Shown here: piece after piece, positions 8,558 to 17,326 of the stretch
Numbering within the stretch: the stretch's first letter is position 1
Layout: every line of letters starts with the position of its first letter
DNA from: Desulfovibrio aminophilus
GTDB taxonomy: Bacteria; Desulfobacterota; Desulfovibrionia; Desulfovibrionales; Desulfovibrionaceae
DNA: 64,000 nucleotides
NCBI RefSeq assembly: GCF_023660105.1
Contig: NZ_JAMHGA010000012.1
Span: 186,001-250,000 of the forward strand
Direction: 5' to 3'
Program-made: the position numbers and the translations under genes
The notes under the pieces: generated by a model
What the model saw: only the letters and a program-made list of their open reading frames with translations
The model's database searches: none
Told to the model about the DNA's origin: nothing

Positions 8558-8833
8558 CTAGTTGTTGATGAATTCCTTGAGTTCCTTGCCGGGGCGGAAG
8601 AAGGGAAGCTTCTTGGGCTGGACCTTGACCACGGCGCCGGTCTTGGGATTGCGGCCGGTATAGCCGCTGTAGGACTTGATCTTGAAGCTGCCGAAACCCC
8701 GGATCTCCACGCGGTCGCCGCGCACCAGCGCCTCCTTGACCGCGTCCACGAAGGCCGTGACGATCTTGGTGGATTCCTCGACGTGCAGCTTTTTCTTTTC
8801 AGACAAGGCCTTGATCAGCTCACTCTTGTTCAT
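8558..8833 (-). CDS. HU/IHF-family nucleoid DNA-binding protein
   Basis: This 91-residue member of the bacterial histone-like family has the signature GFGSFKIKSYSGYTGRNPKTG and the C-terminal FRPGKELKEFI. The PGKELKE ending and the KKLPFFRPGK segment resemble IHF-beta more than typical HU, but I cannot decide between them. The start MNKSELIKAL at 8833 has GGGGGA five bases upstream; the longer in-frame extension to 8902 has none. A second paralogue is at 22844-23116. Confidence 0.9.
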   Translation of the reverse strand: MNKSELIKALSEKKKLHVEESTKIVTAFVDAVKEALVRGDRVEIRGFGSFKIKSYSGYTGRNPKTGAVVKVQPKKLPFFRPGKELKEFINN

Positions 8834-8922
8834 GGCGTCCCCCAATGACTTTGGCGACGAAAAAAGGGTTCCAGCGGCGGTTCCGGGCGGCGTGCGCGAC
8901 AATTGAACCGCTTATGCCGATA

Positions 8923-8952
8923 TGTATGCCGAAAAATACATGTTTTCGTCAA
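8923..8952 (-). promoter_or_regulatory. Candidate promoter of the HU/IHF gene
   Basis: On the minus strand TTGACG (8952-8947), an 18-bp spacer and CATACA (8928-8923) form a sigma-70-like site just after the FlhG-like gene. The region is locally AT-rich, unlike its surroundings. Confidence 0.45.
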
Positions 8953-8956
8953 GGCA

Positions 8957-9781
8957 TTAATCCACCTTGGAGCCCGTTGGACGGGCCAAAATGGCGTCCT
9001 CGCCCAGGGCTTCAAGATTATCAGACCGGAATCGTTCTATTTTCACCGCCAGGGAAATGATGTCCCGGGCCGCGTCCGACTTGGGCGCGAACTTCAAAAG
9101 CGGGGTCTGGCTCCGCACGGCCTCGGTCAGGGTCGGGTCCTGGCGCACGTAGCCCAGGTCGGTCAGATCCAGGTCAAGGAAGTTCTTGCAGGCCATGGAC
9201 AACCGTTTGAAGGTCTCGCGGGCCTCGCGCTGGTCGGCGGCCTGGTTGACCACCACCCAGAAATCGCGAACCCCGTGCTGGGTGGCCAGCACCTTGATCA
9301 CCGCGTAGCTGTCCGTGAGCGAGGTGGGCTCCGGCGTGACCACCACCAGCCGGTGGCGGGCGGTCTGGGCGAAGGAGAGCACCGTGCGGTTGATGCCCGC
9401 GCCCAGATCGAGGAGCAGGAACTGGTAGCGACCCACGAGGTCCGTGACCTTGCGGAAGAGCAGGCCCTGCATGTCCTCGTCCATCTCCACCAGCTCGGGA
9501 ACGCCGCTGGCCGCCGGGAGCACGTCCAGGCCGTTCTGTTCCAGCGGCACCACCACGTCGCGGGGGCGCACGCCGTCGCGCAGGAGGTCCTGGAGGTTGC
9601 GCTCGGGCGAGATGCCCAGGAGCACGTCCAGGTTGGCCAGCCCCAGGTCGCAGTCCATGAGCAGCAGGCTGTGTCCCGCGCCGTGCAGGGCGTAGCCCAC
9701 GTTCAGGGCCAGGTTCGTCTTGCCCACGCCGCCTTTCCCGGAAAGCACGGCCAGGGACATGGTGCGGTTGGCGTTCGTCAT
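8957..9781 (-). CDS. MinD/ParA-type ATPase, FlhG-like
   Basis: This 274-residue SIMIBI ATPase has the deviant Walker A SGKGGVGKTNLALN, the switch segment LMDCDLGLANLDVLLG and a Walker B-like LLLDLGAG. The DCDLGLAN motif and overall length fit FlhG (MotR/YlxH), which limits flagellar number with FlhF; a general MinD-like partner is an alternative. The ATG at 9781 has GAGG six bases upstream; an ATG at 9793 that overlaps the stop of the diguanylate cyclase has no site. flhF is not in the window. Co-transcription with a GGDEF gene fits motility control. Confidence 0.78.
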   Translation of the reverse strand: MTNANRTMSLAVLSGKGGVGKTNLALNVGYALHGAGHSLLLMDCDLGLANLDVLLGISPERNLQDLLRDGVRPRDVVVPLEQNGLDVLPAASGVPELVEMDEDMQGLLFRKVTDLVGRYQFLLLDLGAGINRTVLSFAQTARHRLVVVTPEPTSLTDSYAVIKVLATQHGVRDFWVVVNQAADQREARETFKRLSMACKNFLDLDLTDLGYVRQDPTLTEAVRSQTPLLKFAPKSDAARDIISLAVKIERFRSDNLEALGEDAILARPTGSKVD

Positions 9782-9789
9782 CTCGTGCC

Positions 9790-10644
9790 TCATTTGCCGA
9801 AGAGGAATTTCTTTTCGTTGGCGTGGACCAGGGTGACCTCGTTGGCGACCTTGTCCACGTCGGGCAGCGGGGCGGTGGCCACGCGGTTCTTGCCCTGGCG
9901 CTTGGCGCGGTACAGGGCCTCGTCGGCCAGGCCCACCAGCTCGGAGACGGCCAGTTCCACGTTGCCCCGGTAGGAGGCGATGCCCACCGAGAAGGTGACC
10001 GAGAAGCTCTCCCCGCCCGCGCCCTCGAAGCGCAGGCCGGAAAAGGACTCCAGGATCCGGCCCAGGATTTCGGCGGATTTCACCAGCCCCACGCCGGAGA
10101 GCACCAGGGCGAACTCCTCGCCCCCGATGCGCGCGGCCAGGTCGTAACGGCGCTTGCCCTGTTCCAGGACCTCGGCCAGACGTCGGAGCACCAGGTCCCC
10201 GGCCGGGTGGCCGTGGCTGTCGTTGACGGCCTTGAAGTCGTCCAGGTCGATGAGCGCGAGGCTCATGGGCACGCGGGAACGCCGGGCGCGCTCGATCTCC
10301 AGGTCCAGGACGCGCTCGAAGGAGCGACGGTTGGCCAGGCTGGTGAGCGGGTCGTGGTCCGTCTGGTAGGCCAGGCGCTCCAAGGCCTCCTGGTACAGGG
10401 TCAGGTGCGGGTAGGCCTGCTCGTCCACCGGCAGGGTCAGCCAGCGATTCAGGCCGTGCTCCTTGGCCAGGCCGGCCCAGGCCGCGAGGTCCACCCCCGG
10501 AAAGAGCCGGAAGAGGCCCAGGACGGGCGAACCGTTGCGTCCGGAGCAGGCCTCCGCGTACTGGCCGCAGAGCGCCTGTTGCAGGGCCGTTATCTCGGCC
10601 AGGAGTGCGGATCCCATGGCGGGATCAGGCTTTTTTTCCGGCAT
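9790..10644 (-). CDS. Diguanylate cyclase (GGDEF domain)
   Basis: This 284-residue cytoplasmic protein has a unique N-terminal region of about 125 residues without recognised sensor domain or membrane segment, followed by a complete GGDEF domain. The active site is GGEEF in AARIGGEEFALVL. The product-inhibition I-site RRYD lies the canonical five residues before it, so it is predicted to make c-di-GMP with feedback control. The ATG at 10644 lies inside the end of prfB in another frame; an ATG at 10617 just after prfB is an alternative start. Neither has a strong ribosome site, so coupling to prfB is likely. Confidence 0.88.
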   Translation of the reverse strand: MPEKKPDPAMGSALLAEITALQQALCGQYAEACSGRNGSPVLGLFRLFPGVDLAAWAGLAKEHGLNRWLTLPVDEQAYPHLTLYQEALERLAYQTDHDPLTSLANRRSFERVLDLEIERARRSRVPMSLALIDLDDFKAVNDSHGHPAGDLVLRRLAEVLEQGKRRYDLAARIGGEEFALVLSGVGLVKSAEILGRILESFSGLRFEGAGGESFSVTFSVGIASYRGNVELAVSELVGLADEALYRAKRQGKNRVATAPLPDVDKVANEVTLVHANEKKFLFGK

Positions 10645-11741
10645 GGGCGTGGAGCAGCTGTCCGCGGATGAAGTCGTCCAGGTCGCCGTCCAGCACGGCG
10701 TCCACATTGGCGGTCTCCGTGTCCGAGCGGTGGTCCTTGACCAGGCGGTAGGGCTGCAGGGTGTAGGTGCGGATCTGGCTGCCGAAGCCGATGGCGTCCT
10801 TGTTGGCGTGGTCGGCCCGCTTGGCCTCCTCGATCTTCTGCAGTTCCCGCTCGTAGAGCCTGGCCTTGAGGATCTTCATGGCCAGGGCCTTGTTCTTGAG
10901 CTGGGATTTCTCGTTCTGGCACTGGACCACGATGTTCGTGGGCAGGTGGGTGATGCGCACGGCCGAGTTGGTGCGGTTCACGTGCTGGCCGCCGGGGCCG
11001 CTGGCGCGGAACACGTCGATGCGCAAGTCCTCCTCGCGCACGTCGATCTCGATGTCCTGCTCGATGTCCGGAAAGGCCGCCACCGAGGCGAAGGAGGTGT
11101 GCCGCCTGCCCGAGGCGTCGAAGGGCGAGATGCGGATGAGCCGATGGATGCCGGTTTCGCCCTTGAGCAGGCCGTAGGCGTAGAGACCCTCGATGGAGAG
11201 GGTCACGCTCTTGATGCCCGCCTCCTCGCCGGGAAGATGGTCCATCATCGTGACCGAGAAGCCCTTGGACTCGGCCCAGCGGGTGTACATGCGCAGGAGC
11301 ATTTCGGCCCAGTCCTGGGACTCCACGCCGCCCGCGCCGGGGTGAATCTCCAGGATGGCCGAGGTCTTGTCCTCGGGGCCGGAGAGCAGGGTGGCCATCT
11401 CCGTGCCCTGAAGACGGCGGGAGAGCAGCTTGAGCTGCTCGTCGAGGGCTTCGAGGATTTCGGCGCTCTGGTCCTCACGGGCCATCTCCAGCCATTCCTC
11501 GGCGTCGCGGCGGGCCGTGTCCAGGGCGTCATACATCCCCAGCCGGGCTTCCAGGCCGCTCTTCTCGCGCAGCACGGGGGTCAGCTTTTCCGGCTTGTCC
11601 CACGCGCCGGGCCGGGACAGCTCGGATTCGATCTCCGCCAAACGCTCCTTGGCGTCCTGGTAGTCAAAGACGCCCCCAGAGGCTGGCGAACTGGGACAGA
11701 AGTTCGGTCCCTTGGGTCTTCAGGTCGGGATACTGCAACAT
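10625..11741 (-). CDS. prfB: Peptide chain release factor 2, programmed +1 frameshift
   Basis: RF2 recognises UAA and UGA. The gene begins at ATG 11741 and reads [18 protein letters not shown] to SLWGRL, then meets an in-frame TGA at 11666-11664. A +1 slip at CTT-T (11669-11666) continues [16 protein letters not shown] to the end, giving 371 residues. The site CTTTGAC with GGGGG three bases before CTT reproduces the classical RF2 autoregulatory frameshift, where scarce RF2 favours the shift. The body has the SPF anticodon-like tripeptide (RISPFDAS) and the GGQ catalytic motif (SGPGGQHVN). An annotation starting at TTG 11639-11641 would be truncated. Confidence 0.96.
11664..11680 (-). promoter_or_regulatory. 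RF2 programmed frameshift site
   Basis: On the minus strand an internal SD-like GGGGG, three bases and CTT TGA C form the recoding signal. The stop is TGA at 11666-11664. It matches the spacing of the well-known E. coli prfB site. Confidence 0.93.
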
Positions 11742-11758
11742 GGTCGGATGGTTCCTCG

Positions 11759-13282
11759 TCAGGCCAGGAGCTTGCGGCGCGGGGCGGCCTTGAGCGGCCG
11801 GAACAGGATGGTCAGGACCGCGAATCCCGCCGCGCCGAGCAGAGCCCAGGTCTGGATGTGGAAGGTCTGGTGGAAGAAGGTCGCGCCGGTCTCCAGCCGT
11901 GCCTGGCCCGTGAGGGCGGCCTCGGTGAACAGGCCGCTGCGCGCCGTGATCCGGCCCTGGGGGTCGGCCAGCAGGGAGATGCCCGTGTTGGTGGCCCGCG
12001 CCAGCCAGCGCCCCTGTTCCACGGCCCGCAGCAGGCTGAGCTGCAGGTGTTGCCAGGGGGCCGAGGAGTCGCCGAACCAGGCGTCGTTGCTGATGTTCAC
12101 CAGCAGGTTGGCCCCTTCCTCCACGCGTTTCTGGGCCAACTCGGGAAAGATGCCTTCATAGCAGACCAGGACCCCCAGGGCAATGTTGCCCACGGCGGGA
12201 GCGCGCTGGTTGCGGCCCCGCGAGAAGTCGCCCACGCTCTCCACGAGCTTGCCCAGGGGCAGCCATTGGCCCAGGGGCACGTACTCGCCGAAGGGCACGA
12301 GATGCTCCTTGTCGTAGAATCCGGCCACCTCTCCGCTGGGAGCCAGGAGATAGGCGCGGTTGAACAGCTCGGGCTTGGCCGGGGGCGTGGCCGGGGTGTA
12401 GGCCGGGGCTCCGGCCAGGATCGGCGTCTTGTGCTCGCGCGCAAAGGCCGCGACCCGGTCGCGCAGGGGGCTCGGTTCCTGGAAATAGAACGGCAGGGCG
12501 GTCTCCGGCCAGACGAGCAGGTCGGGCTTCGCCCCGGTGATGGCCGTGGACGAGAGCCCGGTATAGCGTTCCACGGTGGCGGCCTGGTATTCCGGGTCCC
12601 ATTTCAGGCTCTGGTCGATGTCGCCCTGGATGAGGCCCACGGTCACCGGCGCGCCTCCGGGAGCGGCCTGTTCCAGGGCGTGCCAGCCATAGAGCGGCAC
12701 GCCGCCCGCCAACAGCAGGGCCAGAACCAGGGCCGCGCGCGAGGAAGGCGTCAGGACGAGCCCCACGCCCACGGCGGCCAGGATGCCGGACAGGCCGTAC
12801 GCGCCGATGAACGCCGCGCCCTGGACGGCCCAGGGCCAGGGGGTGAAGGCCGCCGAAAGGGTCAGCCAGGGAAAGCCGGTGAGCAGGTGGCCGACGCACC
12901 ACTCCATGCCCGCCCAGAGGACGCCCGCGGCCAGCACCGTGGAAAAGCCGGACAGGCGGCGCGCGGCGCGCTGCATGCAGAGCGCGAACAGGCCGTAGTA
13001 CACGCCCAGGGCCGAGGCCAGGAGCGCGGGGCAGGGCAGGGCCAGATACCAGGGCAGATTGCCGTAGTGCTGCACCGGAATATAGATCCAGTACAGGCAT
13101 CCCGTGGCGGCCAGGGTTCCCGCCAGCCAGCCCATCTTCAGGGCCCGGCGCGGCGTCTCGGCGAGCATGCCGACGCCGGCCAGCCCGAGGGGCAGCAGCA
13201 ACGCCGTCGGTGGGAACTGGAAATACGGGTTGGCGAAACCCGACCAGGCGCCCAGGGCGCAGAGGATGATGAACACAGGCAC
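11759..13282 (-). CDS. lnt: Apolipoprotein N-acyltransferase
   Basis: Lnt adds the third acyl chain to lipoproteins in the inner membrane. The 507-residue protein has about six N-terminal membrane segments, a carbon-nitrogen hydrolase domain and a final hydrophobic segment near the C-terminus. The Glu-Lys-Cys catalytic triad is visible in WPETALPF, YDKEHLVPFGEY and CYEGIFPE. The neighbouring CorC-type gene (13298) is its usual partner in proteobacteria. It ends 18 bp before the prfB start. Confidence 0.95.
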   Translation of the reverse strand: MPVFIILCALGAWSGFANPYFQFPPTALLLPLGLAGVGMLAETPRRALKMGWLAGTLAATGCLYWIYIPVQHYGNLPWYLALPCPALLASALGVYYGLFALCMQRAARRLSGFSTVLAAGVLWAGMEWCVGHLLTGFPWLTLSAAFTPWPWAVQGAAFIGAYGLSGILAAVGVGLVLTPSSRAALVLALLLAGGVPLYGWHALEQAAPGGAPVTVGLIQGDIDQSLKWDPEYQAATVERYTGLSSTAITGAKPDLLVWPETALPFYFQEPSPLRDRVAAFAREHKTPILAGAPAYTPATPPAKPELFNRAYLLAPSGEVAGFYDKEHLVPFGEYVPLGQWLPLGKLVESVGDFSRGRNQRAPAVGNIALGVLVCYEGIFPELAQKRVEEGANLLVNISNDAWFGDSSAPWQHLQLSLLRAVEQGRWLARATNTGISLLADPQGRITARSGLFTEAALTGQARLETGATFFHQTFHIQTWALLGAAGFAVLTILFRPLKAAPRRKLLA

Positions 13283-13297
13283 TGCCGCTGCTTTCCT

Positions 13298-14137
13298 TTA
13301 GCGGTCCACCGCCAGCGGTTCGATGCGGATCATGCGGATGTGCTTGGCGTCGGCGTCCTGGACCACGAACCGCCAGGAACCGAGGTCAAAGCTCTGTCCG
13401 TCCCGGGGAATGTCTCCGGCCATCTGCGAGAGGTATCCGCCGATGGTCTCCACCTCGTCGGACTCCAGGGACAGCCCCAGGGTCTCGTTCACGTCCTCCA
13501 GAAGCGCGCGGCCGGAGCAGAGCATGGTCCCGTCCTCGCGGCGCTCGATCTCGTCGGGCTCCAGGGTGTCGTACTCGTCCTCGATGTCCCCGACGATCTC
13601 CTCCAGCACGTCCTCCATGGTCACCAGGCCGGCGGTCCCGCCGTATTCATCCTGGACGATGCCCAGGTGCATGCGCTCGCTCTGGAACTGGCGCAGCAGG
13701 CTGCGCACGCTGGCGTTGGCGTTGACGAAGAAGACCGGCCGCATGACCTCGCGCAGGGACACCCGCCCGCCGCCCTCGGGCATGGGGGCCAGCAAGGGCT
13801 CGAGCAGGTCCTTGGCGTGGACGATGCCCACCATGCGGTCCTTGGAGTCTTCATACAGTGGAATGCGCGAATGCCCGCACTCCATGATGAGGGTGGCCAC
13901 CTCCTCCAGCCCGGAGTCCACTTCCGCGCAGGCGATGTCGATGCGCGGGACCATGATGTCCTCAACCAGGGTCTTGCCCAGGTCCAGGACGTTCAGCAGC
14001 ATGGATCCTTCCTCTGGGGGGATCGCGCCTTCGTCCTTGGCGTCCAGGATGTGCTCTTCCAGGTCGTGCCCGATGGATTTGTTGCGGAAGAGGCTGATGA
14101 TGCGGGAAAAGAGTCGGCCCTCTGAGCCCTCGTCCAA
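13298..14137 (-). CDS. CorC/HlyC-type CBS-domain protein
   Basis: This 279-residue soluble protein has tandem CBS domains (around IMVPRIDIACAEV and VMRPVFFVNANASV) followed by a CorC_HlyC C-terminal domain (about the last 80 residues). The family is linked to cobalt/magnesium efflux and membrane integrity. The start is TTG 14137, read as MDEGSEGRLF, because AAGGAG lies seven bases upstream. The longer frame to a TTG at 14233 begins within a perfect TTGACA -35 box and has no ribosome site. It lies upstream of lnt on the same strand. Confidence 0.88.
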   Translation of the reverse strand: MDEGSEGRLFSRIISLFRNKSIGHDLEEHILDAKDEGAIPPEEGSMLLNVLDLGKTLVEDIMVPRIDIACAEVDSGLEEVATLIMECGHSRIPLYEDSKDRMVGIVHAKDLLEPLLAPMPEGGGRVSLREVMRPVFFVNANASVRSLLRQFQSERMHLGIVQDEYGGTAGLVTMEDVLEEIVGDIEDEYDTLEPDEIERREDGTMLCSGRALLEDVNETLGLSLESDEVETIGGYLSQMAGDIPRDGQSFDLGSWRFVVQDADAKHIRMIRIEPLAVDR

Positions 14138-14206
14138 GACATCACTCCTTGCCGCCGAGCGGCCGGGGGAATCCCCGTTGTTTTTCCGTATTCCCGTAGA
14201 CTTGGG

Positions 14207-14233
14207 ATTAGATGGAGCAAGCCGATCTGTCAA
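14207..14233 (-). promoter_or_regulatory. Candidate sigma-70 promoter for the CorC-lnt-prfB string
   Basis: On the minus strand a perfect TTGACA (14233-14228) is followed by 15 bp and TCTAAT (14212-14207, 5/6). The spacer is shorter than the optimum of 17. It lies 70 bp before the TTG start at 14137. Confidence 0.45.
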
Positions 14234-14241
14234 CAGCGGGA

Positions 14242-15366
14242 TCAGGCCGTGGGCTCCACGCCTTTCTCCCGGTAGACCTCAAGATATTTCTGGACCACCC
14301 AGGTCTCGATGCTCTCCTCACCTCTGCCCTTGAGCGCCTTCCAGGACGGCAATCCCGTGTCCTGGTTCAGACCCCGGAGCCGGGAAGTGAACTCCAGCCC
14401 CAGCTCCTGCACGCCGCCCACATCGCGGAACACGCGGCGCACCATGGCGGCCAGCACGTAGCGCCGGGGCTGGCCGGACAGCAGTTCCAGGGCCACGTAG
14501 CAGGCGGTTCCGGCCACGAGGTTCAGCCGCTGCAGGGCCTCCTTGTCCGTGACCCTGGCCTCCACCCGGGCCCCGCCGCCGGAGATGTCCTTGATGGTGA
14601 ATTTCCCCAGGGAGGGCAGGGACGGGGGCGGAGCGGGCTCCGCGCCCTCCTCTGTCGGGGCCGGAGGCAGAAGCCAGGCCAGGCAGCGCGTCAGGGCGGC
14701 GTCGTCCTGGGGCAGGATTTCGAAGGTCGGGATGGCGGACGAGGGCGGAGCCATGCGCAGGAAGGCCCGCTTCTGGGAGAGCACGATCTTGTCCGGGATG
14801 GCCACGGCGAGCACGGCGGCCTGCTTCCGGGCCCGGGGCACGGCGGCGATCTCGGAGGTGAAGTGGTAGAATATCTTGCGGCTCTGGGTGGCCGGCCCCT
14901 TGCCGATCTGGAAGAACCCGTCCACATGGCGGCCCACCCAGGAGGGGCCGGGCTGGATTCCGGCGGGCAGCTCCAGGAGCATGGATTCGGGGCTCACCTC
15001 GAGCAGGGCGCAGGCCACGGAGCGGCGGCGCTCATCGCGCTGGTGGAAACTGAGTTCGATCTTGGAGCGGTGGAGCAGGGCGTTCTCCATGACTTCCATG
15101 ATCGAGGGCCGGTCCATGAGCCAGCCGATGGGCGGCTCCTGTTCCTCCTTCCCGGCCCGCAGCCTGCGCCGCAGGCGGGCCATGACGACGAGCAGGACGC
15201 AGAGCGCCACCACCGTGAGCGCGATGAAGATCAGCGCGGGCGTCACCGCCCCGCCCCCGCCGAAGGACTCTCCGATCTTCTGCACGAAGTGGCGATCCAG
15301 GGTGGGCTCGTCCAGGCTGGGGGCCTGCGCGGCCAGAAGATGCAGCATTCGCGTCACGGCGTTCAC
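14242..15366 (-). CDS. Membrane-anchored PilZ-domain protein
   Basis: This 374-residue protein has one transmembrane segment (about residues 42-64, ALIFIALTVVALCVLLVVMA) preceded by a short extracytoplasmic region and followed by a large cytoplasmic part. Within it the c-di-GMP-binding RxxxR of PilZ is seen in SQKRAFLRMAP, and the second motif in IKDISGGGARVEA (D/N-x-S-x-x-G). An upstream part (residues 75-190) resembles a YcgR-type N-terminal domain. The start is GTG 15366. It probably reads c-di-GMP, perhaps made by the cyclase at 9790-10644, and may act on motility or surface functions; the target is unknown. Confidence 0.78.
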   Translation of the reverse strand: MNAVTRMLHLLAAQAPSLDEPTLDRHFVQKIGESFGGGGAVTPALIFIALTVVALCVLLVVMARLRRRLRAGKEEQEPPIGWLMDRPSIMEVMENALLHRSKIELSFHQRDERRRSVACALLEVSPESMLLELPAGIQPGPSWVGRHVDGFFQIGKGPATQSRKIFYHFTSEIAAVPRARKQAAVLAVAIPDKIVLSQKRAFLRMAPPSSAIPTFEILPQDDAALTRCLAWLLPPAPTEEGAEPAPPPSLPSLGKFTIKDISGGGARVEARVTDKEALQRLNLVAGTACYVALELLSGQPRRYVLAAMVRRVFRDVGGVQELGLEFTSRLRGLNQDTGLPSWKALKGRGEESIETWVVQKYLEVYREKGVEPTA

Positions 15367-15433
15367 GTGCGGAGTTCCCTTTCGGAGGTGATAACGTCTT
15401 TCCCGTGGAAGGGAAAGAGCGAAGCCGCAAGGA

Positions 15434-17314
15434 TCAGTCGCGGCCGGTCTTCCGAAGATGGATTTCCAGGCAGGCCAGGGCCGCCGGGGTGATGCCCGAG
15501 ATGCGCCCGGCCTGGCCCAGGGTCCGGGGCCGCAGGCGGGAGAGCTTTTCCACCGCCTCCCGGGTCAGGCCCGCGATCGCGGCGTAGTCCAGGTCCGGCG
15601 GCAGGGTCGCCTCCTCCATGTCGCGGGTCCGCTCGGCCAGCTGGGCCTGGCGGTCCAGATAGCCCTCGTAGCGCACCTGGGTCTCGGCCTCCAGGAGCAC
15701 GGCCTCGTCGAACCCGGCCAGCGGCTCCCAGAAGATCGCCAGGTCGCGGATGCGGACCTCGGGCTGGCGCAGGATGTGGGCCAGGGGCACGGCCTTGCCC
15801 GGCGCGACCGCTCCGATGGCCGCCAGGCGGTCGCGGGTGGCCGCGTCGGGCCGCACCGTCACCTCGCGCAGGGCGGCCAGCACCTCGTCCAAGGCCGCGC
15901 TCTTGTCCGAGAAAAGCCGCCACTGGCCTTCGTCCACCAGCCCGAGCTCGCGGCCCAGGGGCGTCAGGCGCAGGTCCGCGTTGCCCTCGCGCAGGAGCAG
16001 CCGGTACTCGGCCCTGGAGGTGAACATGCGGTAGGGCTCCAGGGTGCCCTTGGTGACCAGGTCGTCCACCAACACGGCCATGTAGGCCTGGTCGCGGCGC
16101 GGCAGGAACGGCGGCGTCCCGCGCAGGGCGGCGGCCGCGTTCAGGGCGGCCCAGAGCCCCTGGGCCGCGGCCTCCTCGTAGCCCGAGGTGCCGTTGATCT
16201 GGCCCGCGAGATAGAGCCCGGGCAGGACCTTGGTTTCCAGCGTGGGCCAGAGCTGGGTGGGCGGGGCGAAGTCGTATTCGATGGCGTATCCCGGCCGCAC
16301 GATCTGGGCCTGTTCCAGGCCCGGGATGGTGCGGATCATGGCCTTCTGCACGTCCAGGGGCAGGCTGGTGGGGATGCCGTTTGGATAGATTTCCGGACTG
16401 TCCAGGCCCTCGGGCTCCAGGAAGACCTGGTGCCGGTCCTTGTCCGGGAAGCGGGCCACCTTGTCCTCGATGGACGGGCAGTAACGCGCGCCCGTGCCCT
16501 GGATGATCCCGGTGAACAAGGGCGAGCGGTCCAGGCCCGCGCGGATGGCCTCATGGGTGGCCGCGTTGGTGTAAGTGATGTGGCAGGGAACCTGGGGCAG
16601 GCCGGGCGGCCCGCCGTGGAAACTGAACCCGGGCGGCGGCGTGTCGCCGGGCTGGGGTTCCAATTCGGAAAAGTTAATGCTTTCCTTTAACAAGCGCGGC
16701 GTTGTCCCGGTCTTCAAGCGGCCCAGGGTCAGGCCGATCTCCCGCAGGCTGCCGGAGAGGTCGCTGGAGGCGGGATCGCCGAGGCGGCCGCCGCTGAAAT
16801 GGGTCAGGCCGATGTGGATCAGGCCGGAGAGGAAGGTTCCGGTGGTCAGGAGCACGGCCCGGGCCGGGAAGACTTCGCCCAGGGCCGTGCGCACGCCCGA
16901 GGCGCGGCCGTCCTCGCGCAGCACGGCCACGGCCATGTCCTGGCGGACCCAAAGGTTCTCCCGGGCGAAGATGTCGCGTCGGACCACGCGCAGGTAGGCG
17001 TCGCGGTCGATCTGGGCGCGCGTGGCGCGCACGGCCGGGCCCTTGCGGGTGTTCAGGGTGCGGAACTGGATGCCCGCGGCGTCGGCCCACAGGCCCATGC
17101 TCCCGCCCAGGGCGTCGATTTCACGGACCATGTGGCCCTTGGCCAGGCCGCCGATGGCCGGATTGCAGGAGAGATGGCCGATGCGCTCGACGTTGATGCT
17201 CAGCAGGAGGGTGGCCAGACCCAGGCGGGACGCGGCCATGGCCGCCTCGCATCCGGCGTGCCCGGCGCCGACCACCACGAGATCGAAACGCTGCGGCGGC
17301 GGAGTGCGGACCAC
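15434..17314 (-). CDS. mnmG: tRNA uridine-5-carboxymethylaminomethyl(34) synthesis enzyme MnmG
   Basis: With MnmE, MnmG modifies the wobble uridine of several tRNAs using FAD and methylene-tetrahydrofolate. The 626-residue protein begins with the FAD-binding [17 protein letters not shown]. It has the conserved [12 protein letters not shown] segment with its catalytic cysteine, and the C-terminal MnmE-binding helices ending [18 protein letters not shown]. The length is normal. It ends 67 bp before the PilZ gene and begins 12 bp after the M20 hydrolase gene, so the three may share a transcript. mnmE is not in the window. Confidence 0.97.
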   Translation of the reverse strand: MVRTPPPQRFDLVVVGAGHAGCEAAMAASRLGLATLLLSINVERIGHLSCNPAIGGLAKGHMVREIDALGGSMGLWADAAGIQFRTLNTRKGPAVRATRAQIDRDAYLRVVRRDIFARENLWVRQDMAVAVLREDGRASGVRTALGEVFPARAVLLTTGTFLSGLIHIGLTHFSGGRLGDPASSDLSGSLREIGLTLGRLKTGTTPRLLKESINFSELEPQPGDTPPPGFSFHGGPPGLPQVPCHITYTNAATHEAIRAGLDRSPLFTGIIQGTGARYCPSIEDKVARFPDKDRHQVFLEPEGLDSPEIYPNGIPTSLPLDVQKAMIRTIPGLEQAQIVRPGYAIEYDFAPPTQLWPTLETKVLPGLYLAGQINGTSGYEEAAAQGLWAALNAAAALRGTPPFLPRRDQAYMAVLVDDLVTKGTLEPYRMFTSRAEYRLLLREGNADLRLTPLGRELGLVDEGQWRLFSDKSAALDEVLAALREVTVRPDAATRDRLAAIGAVAPGKAVPLAHILRQPEVRIRDLAIFWEPLAGFDEAVLLEAETQVRYEGYLDRQAQLAERTRDMEEATLPPDLDYAAIAGLTREAVEKLSRLRPRTLGQAGRISGITPAALACLEIHLRKTGRD

Positions 17315-17326
17315 GGAGTCCCCGCG

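Noticed and set aside
10463-14125. Open frame of 1220 codons on the plus strand over the GGDEF-prfB-lnt-CorC genes
   Set aside because: It is antisense to four well-supported genes and has the low-complexity Gly/Ala/Arg/His/Gln composition of GC-rich shadow frames; no start with an SD is seen.
14137-14233. N-terminal extension of the CorC-type protein to TTG 14233
   Set aside because: The TTG is part of a TTGACA -35 box without an SD; AAGGAG before TTG 14137 gives a better start.
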